A stretch of DNA of 64,000 bases from Demequina muriae (GCF_030418295.1 NZ_JAUHQA010000001.1:930001-994000); one strand, 5' to 3'; shown: positions 38,928 to 47,508, numbered from the stretch's first letter. Program-made: numbers and translations. The notes: generated from the sequence alone by a model not told the origin.

Positions 38928-39599
38928 TCAGGAGGTGGAGACTCGGTCCTCGATCTCGACGCCCAGCTCCGTCAGCAGCCCGCGCACGCGGGACTCGATC
39001 TCGTCGCGCACCGGTCGCACGTTCTCGATGCTCGTGCCCGGCAGCGCGTCGATCTCCCAGTCCAGGTAGCGCTTGCCCGGGTAGATGGGGCAGGCGTCGC
39101 CGCAGCCCATGGTCACCACGACATCGGCCGCCTTGAGGATCTCCTCTGTCCACGGCTTGGGGAACTCGCCCGAGATGTCGATGTCGACCTCACGCATCGC
39201 GGCCACCGAGTGCTCGTTGAGACTCGTGCCTGGCTCGGAGCCGCCCGACCAGCCGATCGCGCGGTCACCCGCCAGCTGCTTCATGAAGCCGAGCGCCATC
39301 TGCGACTTGCCGGCGTTGTGGACGCATAGGAACAGCACCACCGGCTTGCCGTCGTGGGGCTCGTTCTCGACGCGGCTGAGGGCGTGGAGGCGCTGGCGGG
39401 CGAAGCGCTCCGCGAGCAGCGGCAGGTAGTTGATCACCTTCGCGTGACCTGCGAACTGGTCGTACGAGCTGGCGAGGAACTTCTCGATGGTCTCGCGGTT
39501 GAAGACGCCAACGAACTCGGATTCGAGCTGGCGGGCGGCCACCTCGAGAGCGTAGGTCTGGTCGAGCGACAGTGTCTCGATGCGCTGGAGGTGACTCAT
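38928..39599 (-). CDS. arsC: Arsenate reductase, mycothiol/mycoredoxin type
   Basis: The enzyme reduces arsenate to arsenite. The 223-residue product has an N-terminal three-helix domain (about 10-75) and a low-molecular-weight phosphatase fold with LCVHNAGKSQM: the catalytic Cys with Lys in place of the usual P-loop Arg, as in corynebacterial mycothiol-linked enzymes. WSGGSEPG and MGCGDACPIYPGKRYLDWEID complete the family pattern. It starts 3 bp after the upstream ArsR fusion stop. No arsenite exporter is in the window. Confidence 0.92.
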   Translation of the reverse strand: MSHLQRIETLSLDQTYALEVAARQLESEFVGVFNRETIEKFLASSYDQFAGHAKVINYLPLLAERFARQRLHALSRVENEPHDGKPVVLFLCVHNAGKSQMALGFMKQLAGDRAIGWSGGSEPGTSLNEHSVAAMREVDIDISGEFPKPWTEEILKAADVVVTMGCGDACPIYPGKRYLDWEIDALPGTSIENVRPVRDEIESRVRGLLTELGVEIEDRVSTS

Positions 39600-39602
39600 G
39601 GC

Positions 39603-40307
39603 TTAGCTTCCATTCGTGAGGGCGGCAGCAAGGCGCTGCACGCGTGGTTCGATCTGGGCGAAGGCTTCGGCGAAGGCCGTGGTGGAGTCGTCGTCCTGAC
39701 TGCCACCGGCCGATGCGCGGGCGGGGTCAGGCACGGACCAGTGGAGCCGGGTGTGGCCGTCGATCGCTTCGCGAGCGTTGTCGCACACGGTGACCACGAG
39801 GTCGCCAGTGCGAAGCTCGCTGGCGAGCGCGGTCGGCACGGGCGACAGCGGGGCCAGACCATGACGCGCAAGCTCTGCGATGGCGTGCGGGTTGATCACT
39901 GGCGCGGGGGCGGTGCCGGCCGATGCGACAGGAAGGTCGGACTGGCGTGCGAACAGGCTCGCGGCGAACTGCGAGCGCGCGGAGTTGGCGGTGCAGACGA
40001 ACACCACGCGGCACGCGCCGATCGCGTCGCCGTGAGCCACCGTGGCCGCCACGAGCGGCTGGTCCCAGGCGAGCGCGAGGTACGAGCGGCGACCGTCGCC
40101 TTCTGACCGCCGGCGAACGACGGCGCCCGCCTCCACCAGGACGCCCACGTGGTGCGCGAGCAGGTTGCTGGGGAGGTCGAGTGCGTGCGACAACTCGGAA
40201 GGAGACCGGTCTGACAACGCGAGGGCATCGACGATCCGCAGCCGCTGGGGATCGGCGAGCGCGGACAGGATGGCCTTCCGATCGTCGGGCTGCGGGGTCG
40301 TCTCCAT
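39603..40307 (-). CDS. ArsR-type regulator fused to a low-molecular-weight phosphatase/arsenate reductase domain
   Basis: The N-terminal ~85 residues are an ArsR winged helix (ALADPQRLRIVDAL, SELSHALDLPSNLLAHHVGVLVEAGAVV). The C-terminal ~140 residues are a phosphatase-fold domain with VFVCTANSARSQ, a standard C-x5-R loop. The protein could thus both sense and reduce arsenate, or bind it as a signal. The second enzyme, arsC, follows in the same operon. The ATG at 40307 lies 6 bases after a TAATAT -10, so the mRNA is leaderless, and an inverted repeat sits in the promoter spacer. Confidence 0.88.
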   Translation of the reverse strand: METTPQPDDRKAILSALADPQRLRIVDALALSDRSPSELSHALDLPSNLLAHHVGVLVEAGAVVRRRSEGDGRRSYLALAWDQPLVAATVAHGDAIGACRVVFVCTANSARSQFAASLFARQSDLPVASAGTAPAPVINPHAIAELARHGLAPLSPVPTALASELRTGDLVVTVCDNAREAIDGHTRLHWSVPDPARASAGGSQDDDSTTAFAEAFAQIEPRVQRLAAALTNGS

Positions 40308-40313
40308 GGGGCG

Positions 40314-40343
40314 ATATTACCTCAACGCATGTTGAGATACCAA
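40314..40343 (-). promoter_or_regulatory. Promoter and ArsR operator of the arsenate operon
   Basis: On the minus strand, TTGGTA (40343-40338), an 18-bp spacer and TAATAT (40319-40314) end 6 bases before the ATG. The spacer contains CTCAAC-N4-GTTGAG (40321-40336), an inverted repeat of the ArsR/SmtB type. Repression by steric block is the simplest reading. Confidence 0.8.
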
Positions 40344-40546
40344 CCGCACGAGCCGATCGAGCAGGAGGCGTGGGGCGACGCGCCGGGGGCGCAAGGTCCC
40401 GGTGATGGACGGTGTGACGCACGTAACATGGGGCTCGACGTCCCCTAGGACCCCTGCACAAGCGTTGGTACGCGTGCAGTCCGGGTCGAAGATTGTTCAC
40501 TTCTGCCCCACCAGTTGACATGCGTCACTTGCGTCACACCTCCCCG
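40344..40546. other. Gene-free region upstream of the large secreted protein
   Basis: No convincing gene. The part near 40515-40540 carries two GCGTCAC direct repeats next to TTGACA-like hexamers, and GTGTGACGCACGTAAC lies near 40412. These resemble the GTCAC-rich sites before the NlpC/P60 gene. Confidence 0.5.
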
Positions 40547-40574
40547 TTGACAGTGTGAGAAATGTCACTAGCGT
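40547..40574 (+). promoter_or_regulatory. Promoter with embedded CRP-like operator, large secreted protein
   Basis: TTGACA (40547-40552), a 16-bp spacer and TAGCGT (40569-40574) form a promoter about 70 bp before the start codon. The spacer is filled by TGTGAGAAATGTCACT (40554-40569), a one-mismatch TGTGA-N6-TCACA. The position suggests repression unless DNA is bent. Confidence 0.65.
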
Positions 40575-40617
40575 CTGTACCAGCGGGGGAGCTGAGGGGA
40601 CTGCGGACAACGCGATC

Positions 40618-40640
40618 CATCCTCCGTGCTGGGGAGGATG
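40618..40640 (+). promoter_or_regulatory. Hairpin covering the ribosome site of the large secreted protein
   Basis: CATCCTCC (40618-40625) pairs perfectly with GGAGGATG (40633-40640) across a 7-base loop. The 3' arm is the only Shine-Dalgarno sequence of the gene starting at 40643, so the hairpin should hold translation down unless opened. Confidence 0.6.
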
Positions 40641-40642
40641 CA

Positions 40643-43558
40643 ATGAAGCTGGGGACCAAAATTCTCGCGACGCTGGCGGCTGCCGCTCTCGCGATCGTCG
40701 GTTGGGCGGTGCCATCCGCGTACGCGGACAGCACGGACAGCCCGAACACCGCAGGGTACTGGGAGAAGCAGTACCCCGACGCCGTGAAGTGTTGGAAGTT
40801 CGAGCGCGCCGAGACCTCGTCATACGGCGCGATCGCTGACGACGCGGAAGGCACCGAGGGCGTCAAGCTCGCCCAGTTCGACACGAACCTGCCGGGAGAC
40901 CGGTGGGAGGTGCTCATCGTCAAGGGTGGCGACGAGCGGAACGTCTACGAACGCCCCAACGCCGGTGAGGTGTACCACGCCCCCCTGAACGGGGGCGACA
41001 ACGTCGCTGACGTGTCCCACTGGATTGTCTGCGGGGGCGCCGACGGCGACGACTGGCGCTATGACGATCCCACCTGCACGAGCCTCACGGTCGACTATCC
41101 CGAGGGCGTCACTGGCGACGACGTGAACGTGCGCATCAAGGGGCAGGGCGCCGATGCCGGCGCCGAGGTCACGCTGAACTTCCACTCCGCGAACCCATGG
41201 CCGAGCCCCACCACCTTCGCGTTCACCGAGCACGCGAACTGGCCTGGCTGGGCCGAGTGGGCCGTCGACTGGGTCCAGGTGGATGGCACCAACTACCACT
41301 GGGACGACAACCTGTCATGCGGCGAGCCCGCACCTGAGCCCGAGCTGGTGGACATCTGCGTGTGGAACGCCGACAAGGGCGTGGCAGAGAAGACCGCGGT
41401 CGAGACCGCCGGCGACGACATCCTGTGGAGCGACGGCACCGAGTGCACCCCCCAGGACGAGCCCGAGCTGGTGGACATCTGCGTGTGGAACGCCGACAAG
41501 GGCGTCTCCGAGAAGACCGCGGTCGAGACCGCCGGCGACGACGACATCCTGTGGAGCGACGGCACCGAGTGCACGCCGCAAGACGACCCGGACCCGATCT
41601 TCATCTGCGTATGGAACGCCCAGACGGACAGCCCTGACAAGCAGGAAGTCGCGTCGATGGGCAACGGTGATGTCGCCTGGGTCGACGGCACCGAGTGCGC
41701 ACCTGACGAGCCCGAGGAGCCCCAGACCGTCGCCGTGTGCGACGCGATCAAGGTCAACGGCACCATCGTCGGATGGGAGCGGGCGGACAAGACTCCCGCC
41801 GAGGCCGCGAACTGGCCGTACTTCGACTGGAACCCGGAGCTTCCGAACAACGGCTGCTGGTACGAGACGTTCGTGTGCTGGGAGGTGACGGCGACCGACT
41901 TCCAGATGGCCGGCGGCCTTCCCGTCGCGAACGAGAAGCTCTTCACGCCCAAGCAGGAGTTCGTCATGGAGGCGGCGTCCTTCGCCGAGCTCCAGGACTG
42001 CTGGGACTACGTGGCCGAGTGCGGCACCACCACCTGGTATCAGCTCGACCGGTACATCGTGCACAACTACTCGGGCAACTCGTTGCTCGAACGGCTCAAG
42101 GTCGACGGGCTGGGGCAGGAGTACCGCATCAGCAGTCAGGGCATCCCCGTGGCCGTCGGGCCCGAGGACGCACCCATCCAGCGCGGCTACCAGTTCCGTT
42201 CCGCCGTCGGCGATGAGTGTGCGCCACCAGAGGTCACGATCTGCGCACAGGACGGCGACACGTGGTACGGACTGACCGTGCCTGAGGACCAGCTGCCCGC
42301 CGAGTACATCGTGTGGACCGGCGACCCCGAGGACTGCTTCACGACGGAGCCCAGCCTCGATGGATCCACCACCGTGGGGGTGTGCATCGACGGTGCGCCG
42401 TACCTCGACTACACGATCCGGCTGACGGACCCGGACGCCCAAGTGGCGGGCTCCGCACTGGAGTCGGCGACGCTGACGTTCGTGCACCCCACGGACTCGG
42501 CGCTCGACCACGCGGTCGAGGTGGACCTCGCCCCGGGCACCACGGAGTGGAGCGGGTCGCTGCTGTGGCCAGGAGCATCTCTCGACCCCGCCGCATGGCC
42601 GGGTTGGGAGCAGCTCGACAACGGCACCTACGTGCCGGTGGGCGAGGACAACTTCGGCTGGACCCGAGGCGGCGTCGACATCCGGATCGAGATCAACCCG
42701 GAGATCACGCTCGAGGGAGTCCTCTACCCGGACGCCAGCCCTGTGTGCGATACGCCTCCGCCGGTGGACATCTGCGTGTGGGACGGCAGTTCCGCACAGC
42801 AGGTGACGCTCTACGGTTCCGCCCCTGAAGGTGCGGTCCTGTGGGACGGCACCGGCGCCGCGTGCACCCCGACCGTCGACATCTGCGTCGAGGGCGATGC
42901 GTCCAACTCGTGGACGTCGAGCACGATCCCGGTGAACGAGTTCAAGGGCGACATGCGCCTGTGGGACTCGGAGCTCGCCGGAGGCGGATGCGGCGAGCCG
43001 CAGCAGCCCACGCTCGACGGTTCGCTGATCAGCGAGATGTGCATCGCGGACTCGCCGTGGATCTCGTACGACGTGAGGGTCTTCAATCCCGACAACCTCC
43101 CGCTTGAGGGCGTGCCCGCAGGCGAGGAGCCGGTCGCGACGATGACGTTCATCAACCCGAATGGTGAGGACCATGTCATCGACAACCTGCCACTCGGATC
43201 CGGCAGCTTCCTGTGGCCGGGCGCCGAGATCGAGCCGGCTGAGGGCTTCACCGTGGCGGACATCGACCCGTCACGTCCCGAGACCTTCGTCGCCACGAAC
43301 TGGCCTGGATGGTTCCAGGATGACGCGGGCGACTGGGTCGAGGTGACTGACCCCCAGGACCTCTTCGCATGGACTCGCAACGGGGTCCAGGTCACCGTCG
43401 AGGTGAACCCGGTCGACACCTTCACCATCAACTACCCGCCGCCCACGCCCACGTGCGCGGCGCGTCCCCCGGAGGAGTTCACGTCAGTCCTCGGCGCCCT
43501 GCCACTCGACGCCCCGGCTGCAACGCCGGTCGTCGCCGAGGCCACCTACACCGGCTGA
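40643..43558 (+). CDS. Large secreted repeat protein, unknown function
   Basis: The 971-residue product starts with a signal peptide (cleavage after AYA near 28). The N-terminal part (to about 230) has an SHWIVC region. Then come Cys-paired ~40-residue units of pattern DICVWN...W.DG..C: two nearly identical copies at 41342-41590, a diverged third and more distant ones later. Near the C-terminus are two ~120-residue modules containing WPGW, FGWTR/FAWTR and VEVNP. Many Cys suggest an outside location. No LPXTG or final membrane helix is present, so anchoring is unclear. Expression seems controlled by a CRP-like site and an RBS hairpin. Confidence 0.8.
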   Translation: MKLGTKILATLAAAALAIVGWAVPSAYADSTDSPNTAGYWEKQYPDAVKCWKFERAETSSYGAIADDAEGTEGVKLAQFDTNLPGDRWEVLIVKGGDERNVYERPNAGEVYHAPLNGGDNVADVSHWIVCGGADGDDWRYDDPTCTSLTVDYPEGVTGDDVNVRIKGQGADAGAEVTLNFHSANPWPSPTTFAFTEHANWPGWAEWAVDWVQVDGTNYHWDDNLSCGEPAPEPELVDICVWNADKGVAEKTAVETAGDDILWSDGTECTPQDEPELVDICVWNADKGVSEKTAVETAGDDDILWSDGTECTPQDDPDPIFICVWNAQTDSPDKQEVASMGNGDVAWVDGTECAPDEPEEPQTVAVCDAIKVNGTIVGWERADKTPAEAANWPYFDWNPELPNNGCWYETFVCWEVTATDFQMAGGLPVANEKLFTPKQEFVMEAASFAELQDCWDYVAECGTTTWYQLDRYIVHNYSGNSLLERLKVDGLGQEYRISSQGIPVAVGPEDAPIQRGYQFRSAVGDECAPPEVTICAQDGDTWYGLTVPEDQLPAEYIVWTGDPEDCFTTEPSLDGSTTVGVCIDGAPYLDYTIRLTDPDAQVAGSALESATLTFVHPTDSALDHAVEVDLAPGTTEWSGSLLWPGASLDPAAWPGWEQLDNGTYVPVGEDNFGWTRGGVDIRIEINPEITLEGVLYPDASPVCDTPPPVDICVWDGSSAQQVTLYGSAPEGAVLWDGTGAACTPTVDICVEGDASNSWTSSTIPVNEFKGDMRLWDSELAGGGCGEPQQPTLDGSLISEMCIADSPWISYDVRVFNPDNLPLEGVPAGEEPVATMTFINPNGEDHVIDNLPLGSGSFLWPGAEIEPAEGFTVADIDPSRPETFVATNWPGWFQDDAGDWVEVTDPQDLFAWTRNGVQVTVEVNPVDTFTINYPPPTPTCAARPPEEFTSVLGALPLDAPAATPVVAEATYTG
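41342..41590 (+). repeat. In-frame tandem repeat of about 123 bp, nearly identical copies
   Basis: The units 41342-41464 and 41465-41590 both encode ELVDICVWNADKG and continue with almost the same DNA; the second has one extra Asp codon and a VA-to-VS change. A third unit to about 41716 is diverged. The near identity implies recent duplication and possible copy-number change. Confidence 0.85.
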
Positions 43559-43575
43559 TCCCCCCTCAGCCGGCG

Positions 43576-43622
43576 GCGACGCCCGTCATCGCGCTCCTCA
43601 GCGGCGCGGTGGCGGGCGTCGT
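43576..43622. terminator. Possible terminator between convergent genes
   Basis: GCGACGCCCG (43576-43585) pairs with CGGGCGTCGT (43613-43622) across a loop with its own short stem, between the secreted protein stop (43558) and the transpeptidase stop (43695). The rest of the 136-bp gap shows nothing. Confidence 0.45.
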
Positions 43623-43694
43623 GCCGTCTGCTGGACCGCGCGCGGCGTGCGACGCGGCACCGACGGCCAGCGCCGGAGAGCTCCTGTGGAGGCG

Positions 43695-44504
43695 CTAAGC
43701 GTTCTCGCTCGCGAGCGGCTCGGCGTCGGCGCTGATCAGCACCGGCGTTCCGAGCGGCAGGCCGACCTCGTTCACGATCTGCGTGATGGTGTCGTTGGGG
43801 AGGCGGATGCAGCCGCTCGAGACGTACTGACCGATCGACTCCGGTTCATCGGTGCCGTGCAGACCGATGACCGCCTGGCCACCGTTGAACTCATCCAACA
43901 CCGGTGAGTAGCCCGACAATCCGTAGGCGTAGGGCCCGTAGACGCCGCTGGGGTCCGGGGGCTGCAGCAGCTCGCGAATGTAGTAGACGCCGCCAGGGGT
44001 CGGGCGATCCTCGCGTCCCACGGAGATGGGCGTGGTCAGGACTGCATCCTGGCCGTCGAACACCGTGAGCTCGAAGTCGACCAACGAGACCTCGACGGAG
44101 AAGTCAGTGGTGGCGAGCGTCACGTCGCCGGTCCGCACCCACCCCGTCGACCCGTTGGGCCGCACGGGGAGGTAGACCTCCAGCCAGCCGTCGGCGTCGT
44201 CCTTCACGAGGAAGACGAGGGGCGTCGCCTCGGGTGCAGTGAGCACGTCCTCGGCCGCGACCGTCTGCTGCACCTGTCCGTCAGGCGCGTCATAGACATC
44301 GATCGACGAGCCGAGTGCGGTGGCGATGCTCGACACTCCGCGAACCTCCGGGCCCTCGAACGGGGCCTCGGTCACCTCGGGGGCCGTGATCGCGGGGGTG
44401 ATGCTCGGTGACGGAGTGACGACGGGCTCGGGCTCGGCACTGCAGGCCCCAAGGGCGAGCGCGGCAGTGCCGACGAGCGCGAACCAGCGCGTCGATTGCG
44501 TCAT
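43695..44504 (-). CDS. L,D-transpeptidase (YkuD) lipoprotein
   Basis: The enzyme makes 3-3 peptidoglycan cross-links or attaches proteins. The 269-residue product has a lipobox ending LGAC (Cys about 20), a Pro/Thr-rich linker, an SH3-like region (about 65-130) and a YkuD domain with IGLHGTDEP and the catalytic motif SSGCIRLPN. The ATG at 44504 has GAGGA 6 bases upstream; a GTG just before it (44507) is possible. It is convergent with the large secreted protein. Confidence 0.92.
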   Translation of the reverse strand: MTQSTRWFALVGTAALALGACSAEPEPVVTPSPSITPAITAPEVTEAPFEGPEVRGVSSIATALGSSIDVYDAPDGQVQQTVAAEDVLTAPEATPLVFLVKDDADGWLEVYLPVRPNGSTGWVRTGDVTLATTDFSVEVSLVDFELTVFDGQDAVLTTPISVGREDRPTPGGVYYIRELLQPPDPSGVYGPYAYGLSGYSPVLDEFNGGQAVIGLHGTDEPESIGQYVSSGCIRLPNDTITQIVNEVGLPLGTPVLISADAEPLASENA

Positions 44505-44688
44505 CACGCATCCTCAGTCTCATGGGTCGGCAGCGCCGACTTTCGTCCCGAGACTATCGCTGAGGGCCCTGCGACAGCCAGCGTCCCGCCCAGGGCGAAG
44601 ACCCCCGACCCGCGCGCACCACGTCGGGAGCGCCCTCACCACCCGAGTTGTTGAATGATGGGCGGAAGGCACTGACGAAGGGGTGGTC

Positions 44689-46161
44689 ATGATCAGAGAC
44701 GACGAGGCGGCGCTGCTGAGCCGGGTCCCCGCAGGGCTGTTCATCGGCGGCACGCGGCGACCCGCGTCCGACGGGTCCACCCTTGACGTCCATGACCCGG
44801 CGACCGGAGACGTGATCCGCACCGTGGCATCGGCCACCGCCGCCGACGGGCACGACGCACTGGACGCCGCGTGCGACGCGTTCCCTTCCTGGGCGGCCAC
44901 GCCAGCTCGCGAGCGCGCGGAGATCCTGCGCCGGGCGTTCGATCTGCTGACGGCGCGATCCGAGGACTTCGCGCTGCTCATGACCCTCGAGATGGGCAAG
45001 CCACTCGCCGAGTCGCGCGCAGAGGTGACCTACGGCGCCGAGTTCCTGCGGTGGTTCTCCGAAGAGGCCGTGCGCATCCAGGGTCGTTATGGCACGAACC
45101 CCGAAGGCACGGGGCGCACCATCGTCACGCAGCACCCCGTGGGCCCGTGCTACCTGATCACGCCGTGGAACTTCCCGCTCGCGATGGCCACCCGCAAGAT
45201 CGCGCCCGCGCTGGCGGCGGGCTGCACTGCGGTCATCAAGCCCGCGTCGCTCACGCCGCTCACCACCGTGGCGTTGGCCGCGCTCCTCGACGAGGCCGGC
45301 CTCCCCGCCGGGGTGCTAAACGTCGTCACCACGTCCCAGTCAAGCGCCGTCTCCGAGCCGATCATTCGCGACCCACGACTGCGCAAGCTGTCGTTCACGG
45401 GCTCCACCCACGTCGGAAGGGAGCTCCTCAGGCAGGCGGCCGACGGCGTGCTCCGCACGTCGATGGAGCTCGGCGGCAACGCGCCGTTCGTGGTCTTCGA
45501 GGACGCGGACCTCGACAAGGCCGTCGATGGAGCCATCAGCGCGAAGTTCCGCAATGTGGGTCAGGCATGCACCGCTGCGAACAGATTCCTCGTGCACCGT
45601 GACGTGGTTGACGAGTTCGCGCGCCGCGTGACCGCACGGGTGGTGGCGATGCGCGTCGGTCGCGGGACTGACGACGGCGTGGAGATCGGCCCGCTCATCA
45701 ATGAGGAGGCCGTGCAGAAGGCGCACGCTCTCGTCACCGACGCCGTCGAACGCGGGGCCTCGGTGCTCGCAGGAGGGTCACCCCTGGATCGGCCGGGAAC
45801 GTTCCTCGCCCCGACGGTGGTGTCCGGGGTTCGACCAGGCTCCGACATCCTGCACGAAGAGATCTTTGGACCCGTGCTCGCAATCGCGCCCTTCGACTCG
45901 GAGGAGGAGGCGGTGTCGCTCGCCAACGACACGGAGTACGGGCTGGTCTCCTACGTGTTCACAGAATCCCTCCGCCGTGGACAACGCATGATCGATTCGC
46001 TCGAGACCGGAACGATGGGCCTCAACATGGGCGTGGTGTCGAATGCCGCAGCCCCGTTCGGCGGCTGGAAGTCCTCGGGGCTGGGCCGCGAGGGCGGCGC
46101 CGAGGGCATCCACGAGTACCTGGAGACCAAGTACACCCTCACGCCGGACCCCTTCCTCTGA
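44689..46161 (+). CDS. gabD: NAD(P)-dependent aldehyde dehydrogenase (succinate-semialdehyde type)
   Basis: The 490-residue protein has the aldehyde dehydrogenase core: PWNFPLAM, KPASLTPLT, FTGSTHVGR, the general base in ELGGNAPF (about 260) and the nucleophile Cys in GQACTAANR (about 294), and the C-terminal PFGGWKSSGLGREGG. Overall pattern is closest to succinate-semialdehyde dehydrogenases, so oxidation of succinate semialdehyde is the best guess; there is no gabT neighbour to confirm. The ATG at 44689 suits the AAGGGG site better than the GTG at 44683. Confidence 0.85.
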   Translation: MIRDDEAALLSRVPAGLFIGGTRRPASDGSTLDVHDPATGDVIRTVASATAADGHDALDAACDAFPSWAATPARERAEILRRAFDLLTARSEDFALLMTLEMGKPLAESRAEVTYGAEFLRWFSEEAVRIQGRYGTNPEGTGRTIVTQHPVGPCYLITPWNFPLAMATRKIAPALAAGCTAVIKPASLTPLTTVALAALLDEAGLPAGVLNVVTTSQSSAVSEPIIRDPRLRKLSFTGSTHVGRELLRQAADGVLRTSMELGGNAPFVVFEDADLDKAVDGAISAKFRNVGQACTAANRFLVHRDVVDEFARRVTARVVAMRVGRGTDDGVEIGPLINEEAVQKAHALVTDAVERGASVLAGGSPLDRPGTFLAPTVVSGVRPGSDILHEEIFGPVLAIAPFDSEEEAVSLANDTEYGLVSYVFTESLRRGQRMIDSLETGTMGLNMGVVSNAAAPFGGWKSSGLGREGGAEGIHEYLETKYTLTPDPFL

Positions 46162-46290
46162 CCCCACGCGGAGCGCAATGGTCGCGCATGGTCGTGCACG
46201 CGGCGCGAACCGGTCTGGCGAGGCCCCACATCATCGATCGCCTCGGCGACGCCTCGCGTGCTCCGAGAGGATCAACACTGCAGCGATGAG

Positions 46291-46530
46291 CTACTCCGTC
46301 GCGCCACCGCGGCTCTCCACGACGGCGAGGTCGCCGAGCGAATCCTTGGCTACCGGGGCACCCATGAGGCCCGCCACCATCACCGAGCTCGCTACTGGGG
46401 CGTCGGCAGGAGGGCCGCTCGCGGCGTCGAGCGTCAGGGCGGTGCCGTCAACCGACGTGGCGATGGTGGAGGTTCCGAACAGCGCGGTGACGAGAATGCC
46501 AAACCCAATGGCGCGGGTACTGCTGCGCAT
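46291..46530 (-). CDS. Small exported protein controlled by a c-di-GMP riboswitch
   Basis: The 79-residue product has a basic start and one hydrophobic segment (about 8-28), a likely signal peptide or membrane anchor, and a short Ala/Val/Gly-rich outer part with no Cys. I do not recognise it. The ATG at 46530 is 7 bases from GAGGGAG; another ATG at 46536 is too close. The ribosome site begins right after a c-di-GMP-I aptamer, which makes this a real gene despite its size. It converges with the aldehyde dehydrogenase gene across 129 bp. Confidence 0.65.
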   Translation of the reverse strand: MRSSTRAIGFGILVTALFGTSTIATSVDGTALTLDAASGPPADAPVASSVMVAGLMGAPVAKDSLGDLAVVESRGGATE

Positions 46531-46536
46531 GGTCAT

Positions 46537-46618
46537 ACTCCCTCTGTGGTAACCCGGCCGACCACTGGGGTCCCGTGGGCTTTGCGTCCCCGCCTTGCGA
46601 CGGGTTTGCCTTTGTCAC
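46537..46618 (-). promoter_or_regulatory. Cyclic di-GMP-I (GEMM) riboswitch with adjacent ribosome site
   Basis: Read on the minus strand, the GEMM-I core appears in order: GGCAAACC, a P2 hairpin closed by a GCAA tetraloop, GGGACGCAAAGCC, a P3 hairpin, and CGGGTTACCAC (46556-46546). These blocks match the known aptamer closely, including the G-N-R-A loop that docks in the receptor. GAGGGAG (46544-46538) follows directly, so ligand binding probably controls translation of the small exported protein. Confidence 0.93.
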
Positions 46619-47370
46619 TGCCCCGGCCGGTTGGCCGGAGAGGTAGGCCGCGATGGCCATAGTCCGACCGTACGTGACCCCACGCCCTCGGTGCACGTCT
46701 GTGCCCCGTCGACGCTGTTATCCGTGTCACACTCCCCGAGGCTTCGCTCCGGTGTGCCAGCGCCTCGCTCCCCCACCGCGTCGAGCGCCACGGCAGGCCG
46801 CTGGCACGGGGCACCGCGCACCGCGCCCCACGCCGACGCCACCTCGAGCACCGCGAGGCGCAGACAGAGACCGGCACGCCGTCACTGTTCTCGATGGCGC
46901 GCGGCCGCGGTCCGGCTGCTCCTCGCCGCCACGTCGATGCCCGAGGGGATCAACCCCACCACACGGCCAGCGGCGAGTTTCTACCAGGCACTTCCTCGAC
47001 ATGCCCCGGCCACGTAGACGCGAGAGCTGCCGGGATCTCCGCTCACCACGAATCAACCCGCACCACATCGTCGCTGTCGCGTCGCTCGGCGTGGAAGTGC
47101 GCACCGCCCGATGTCGACCCGAGCCCCACGCCGCCCACATCGCGGGCCCGGGCCCTTCCCAGCCGACCCATGACGACGGTGCTGGCGAGCCCACCGGCAT
47201 GCGCCACGGGCATCAGACGGAGCCGTAGGCACGGCCCGGCCTGCGCGCCCACGATGTGAGAAAGTCGGCACCGCAGAACGGGCTCTCACCCGGCCGCGCG
47301 CCCGGCGCGCGCGCATCCTGGCGGACGGTGAGTGTCGCATCGCCCCCGCATCGGCCCCGGGGAAAGCGAA
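46619..47370. other. Gene-poor region upstream of the riboswitch
   Basis: About 750 bp with no gene I can support. Open frames on both strands are Arg/Pro-rich with no ribosome sites or domains. It must hold the promoter for the riboswitch transcript (minus strand, above 46620). The 20-mer at 47318-47337 recurs at 61630-61649, and a GCATCGGCC word lies at 47348-47356. Confidence 0.55.
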
Positions 47371-47371
47371 A

Positions 47372-47395
47372 GGCCCCGGTCGCAGGACCGGGGCC
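47372..47395 (-). terminator. Terminator of tRNA-Thr
   Basis: A perfect 10-bp stem (47372-47381 with 47386-47395) and 4-base loop lie 5 bases after the tRNA 3' end, followed on the minus strand by a T-rich run. Confidence 0.85.
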
Positions 47396-47400
47396 AGACG

Positions 47401-47473
47401 AGCCGCCTAAGGGAATCGAACCCTTGACCTATTCATTACGAGTGAATCGCTCTGCCGACTGAGCTAAGGCGGC
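47401..47473 (-). tRNA. tRNA-Thr, anticodon CGT
   Basis: The 73-base cloverleaf has a 7-bp acceptor stem (GCCGCCU with AGGCGGC), a D arm with AGCTCAGTCGGCAGAGC, the anticodon loop CTCGTAA (anticodon CGU, reading ACG) and the T arm GGGTTCGAATCCC. CCA is not encoded. Its place after holB and the hydrolase is typical of Micrococcales. Confidence 0.96.
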
Positions 47474-47508
47474 GTGCGCCAAGGGGCGCGGTTAGTCATC
47501 TTAGCGGC

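Noticed and set aside
41315-43174. A 619-codon minus-strand frame opposite the secreted repeat protein
   Set aside because: The sense strand has a signal peptide, ribosome site, Cys-paired repeats and promoter; the antisense frame has none.
43480-43694. Frameshifted LPXTG or membrane anchor at the end of the secreted protein
   Set aside because: The +1 frame after the stop has a short hydrophobic stretch, but no LPXTG-like motif and no proof of a lost base.
46727-47200. A minus-strand 157-codon open frame in the gene-poor region
   Set aside because: Composition is that of random high-GC sequence, with no ribosome site or domain.
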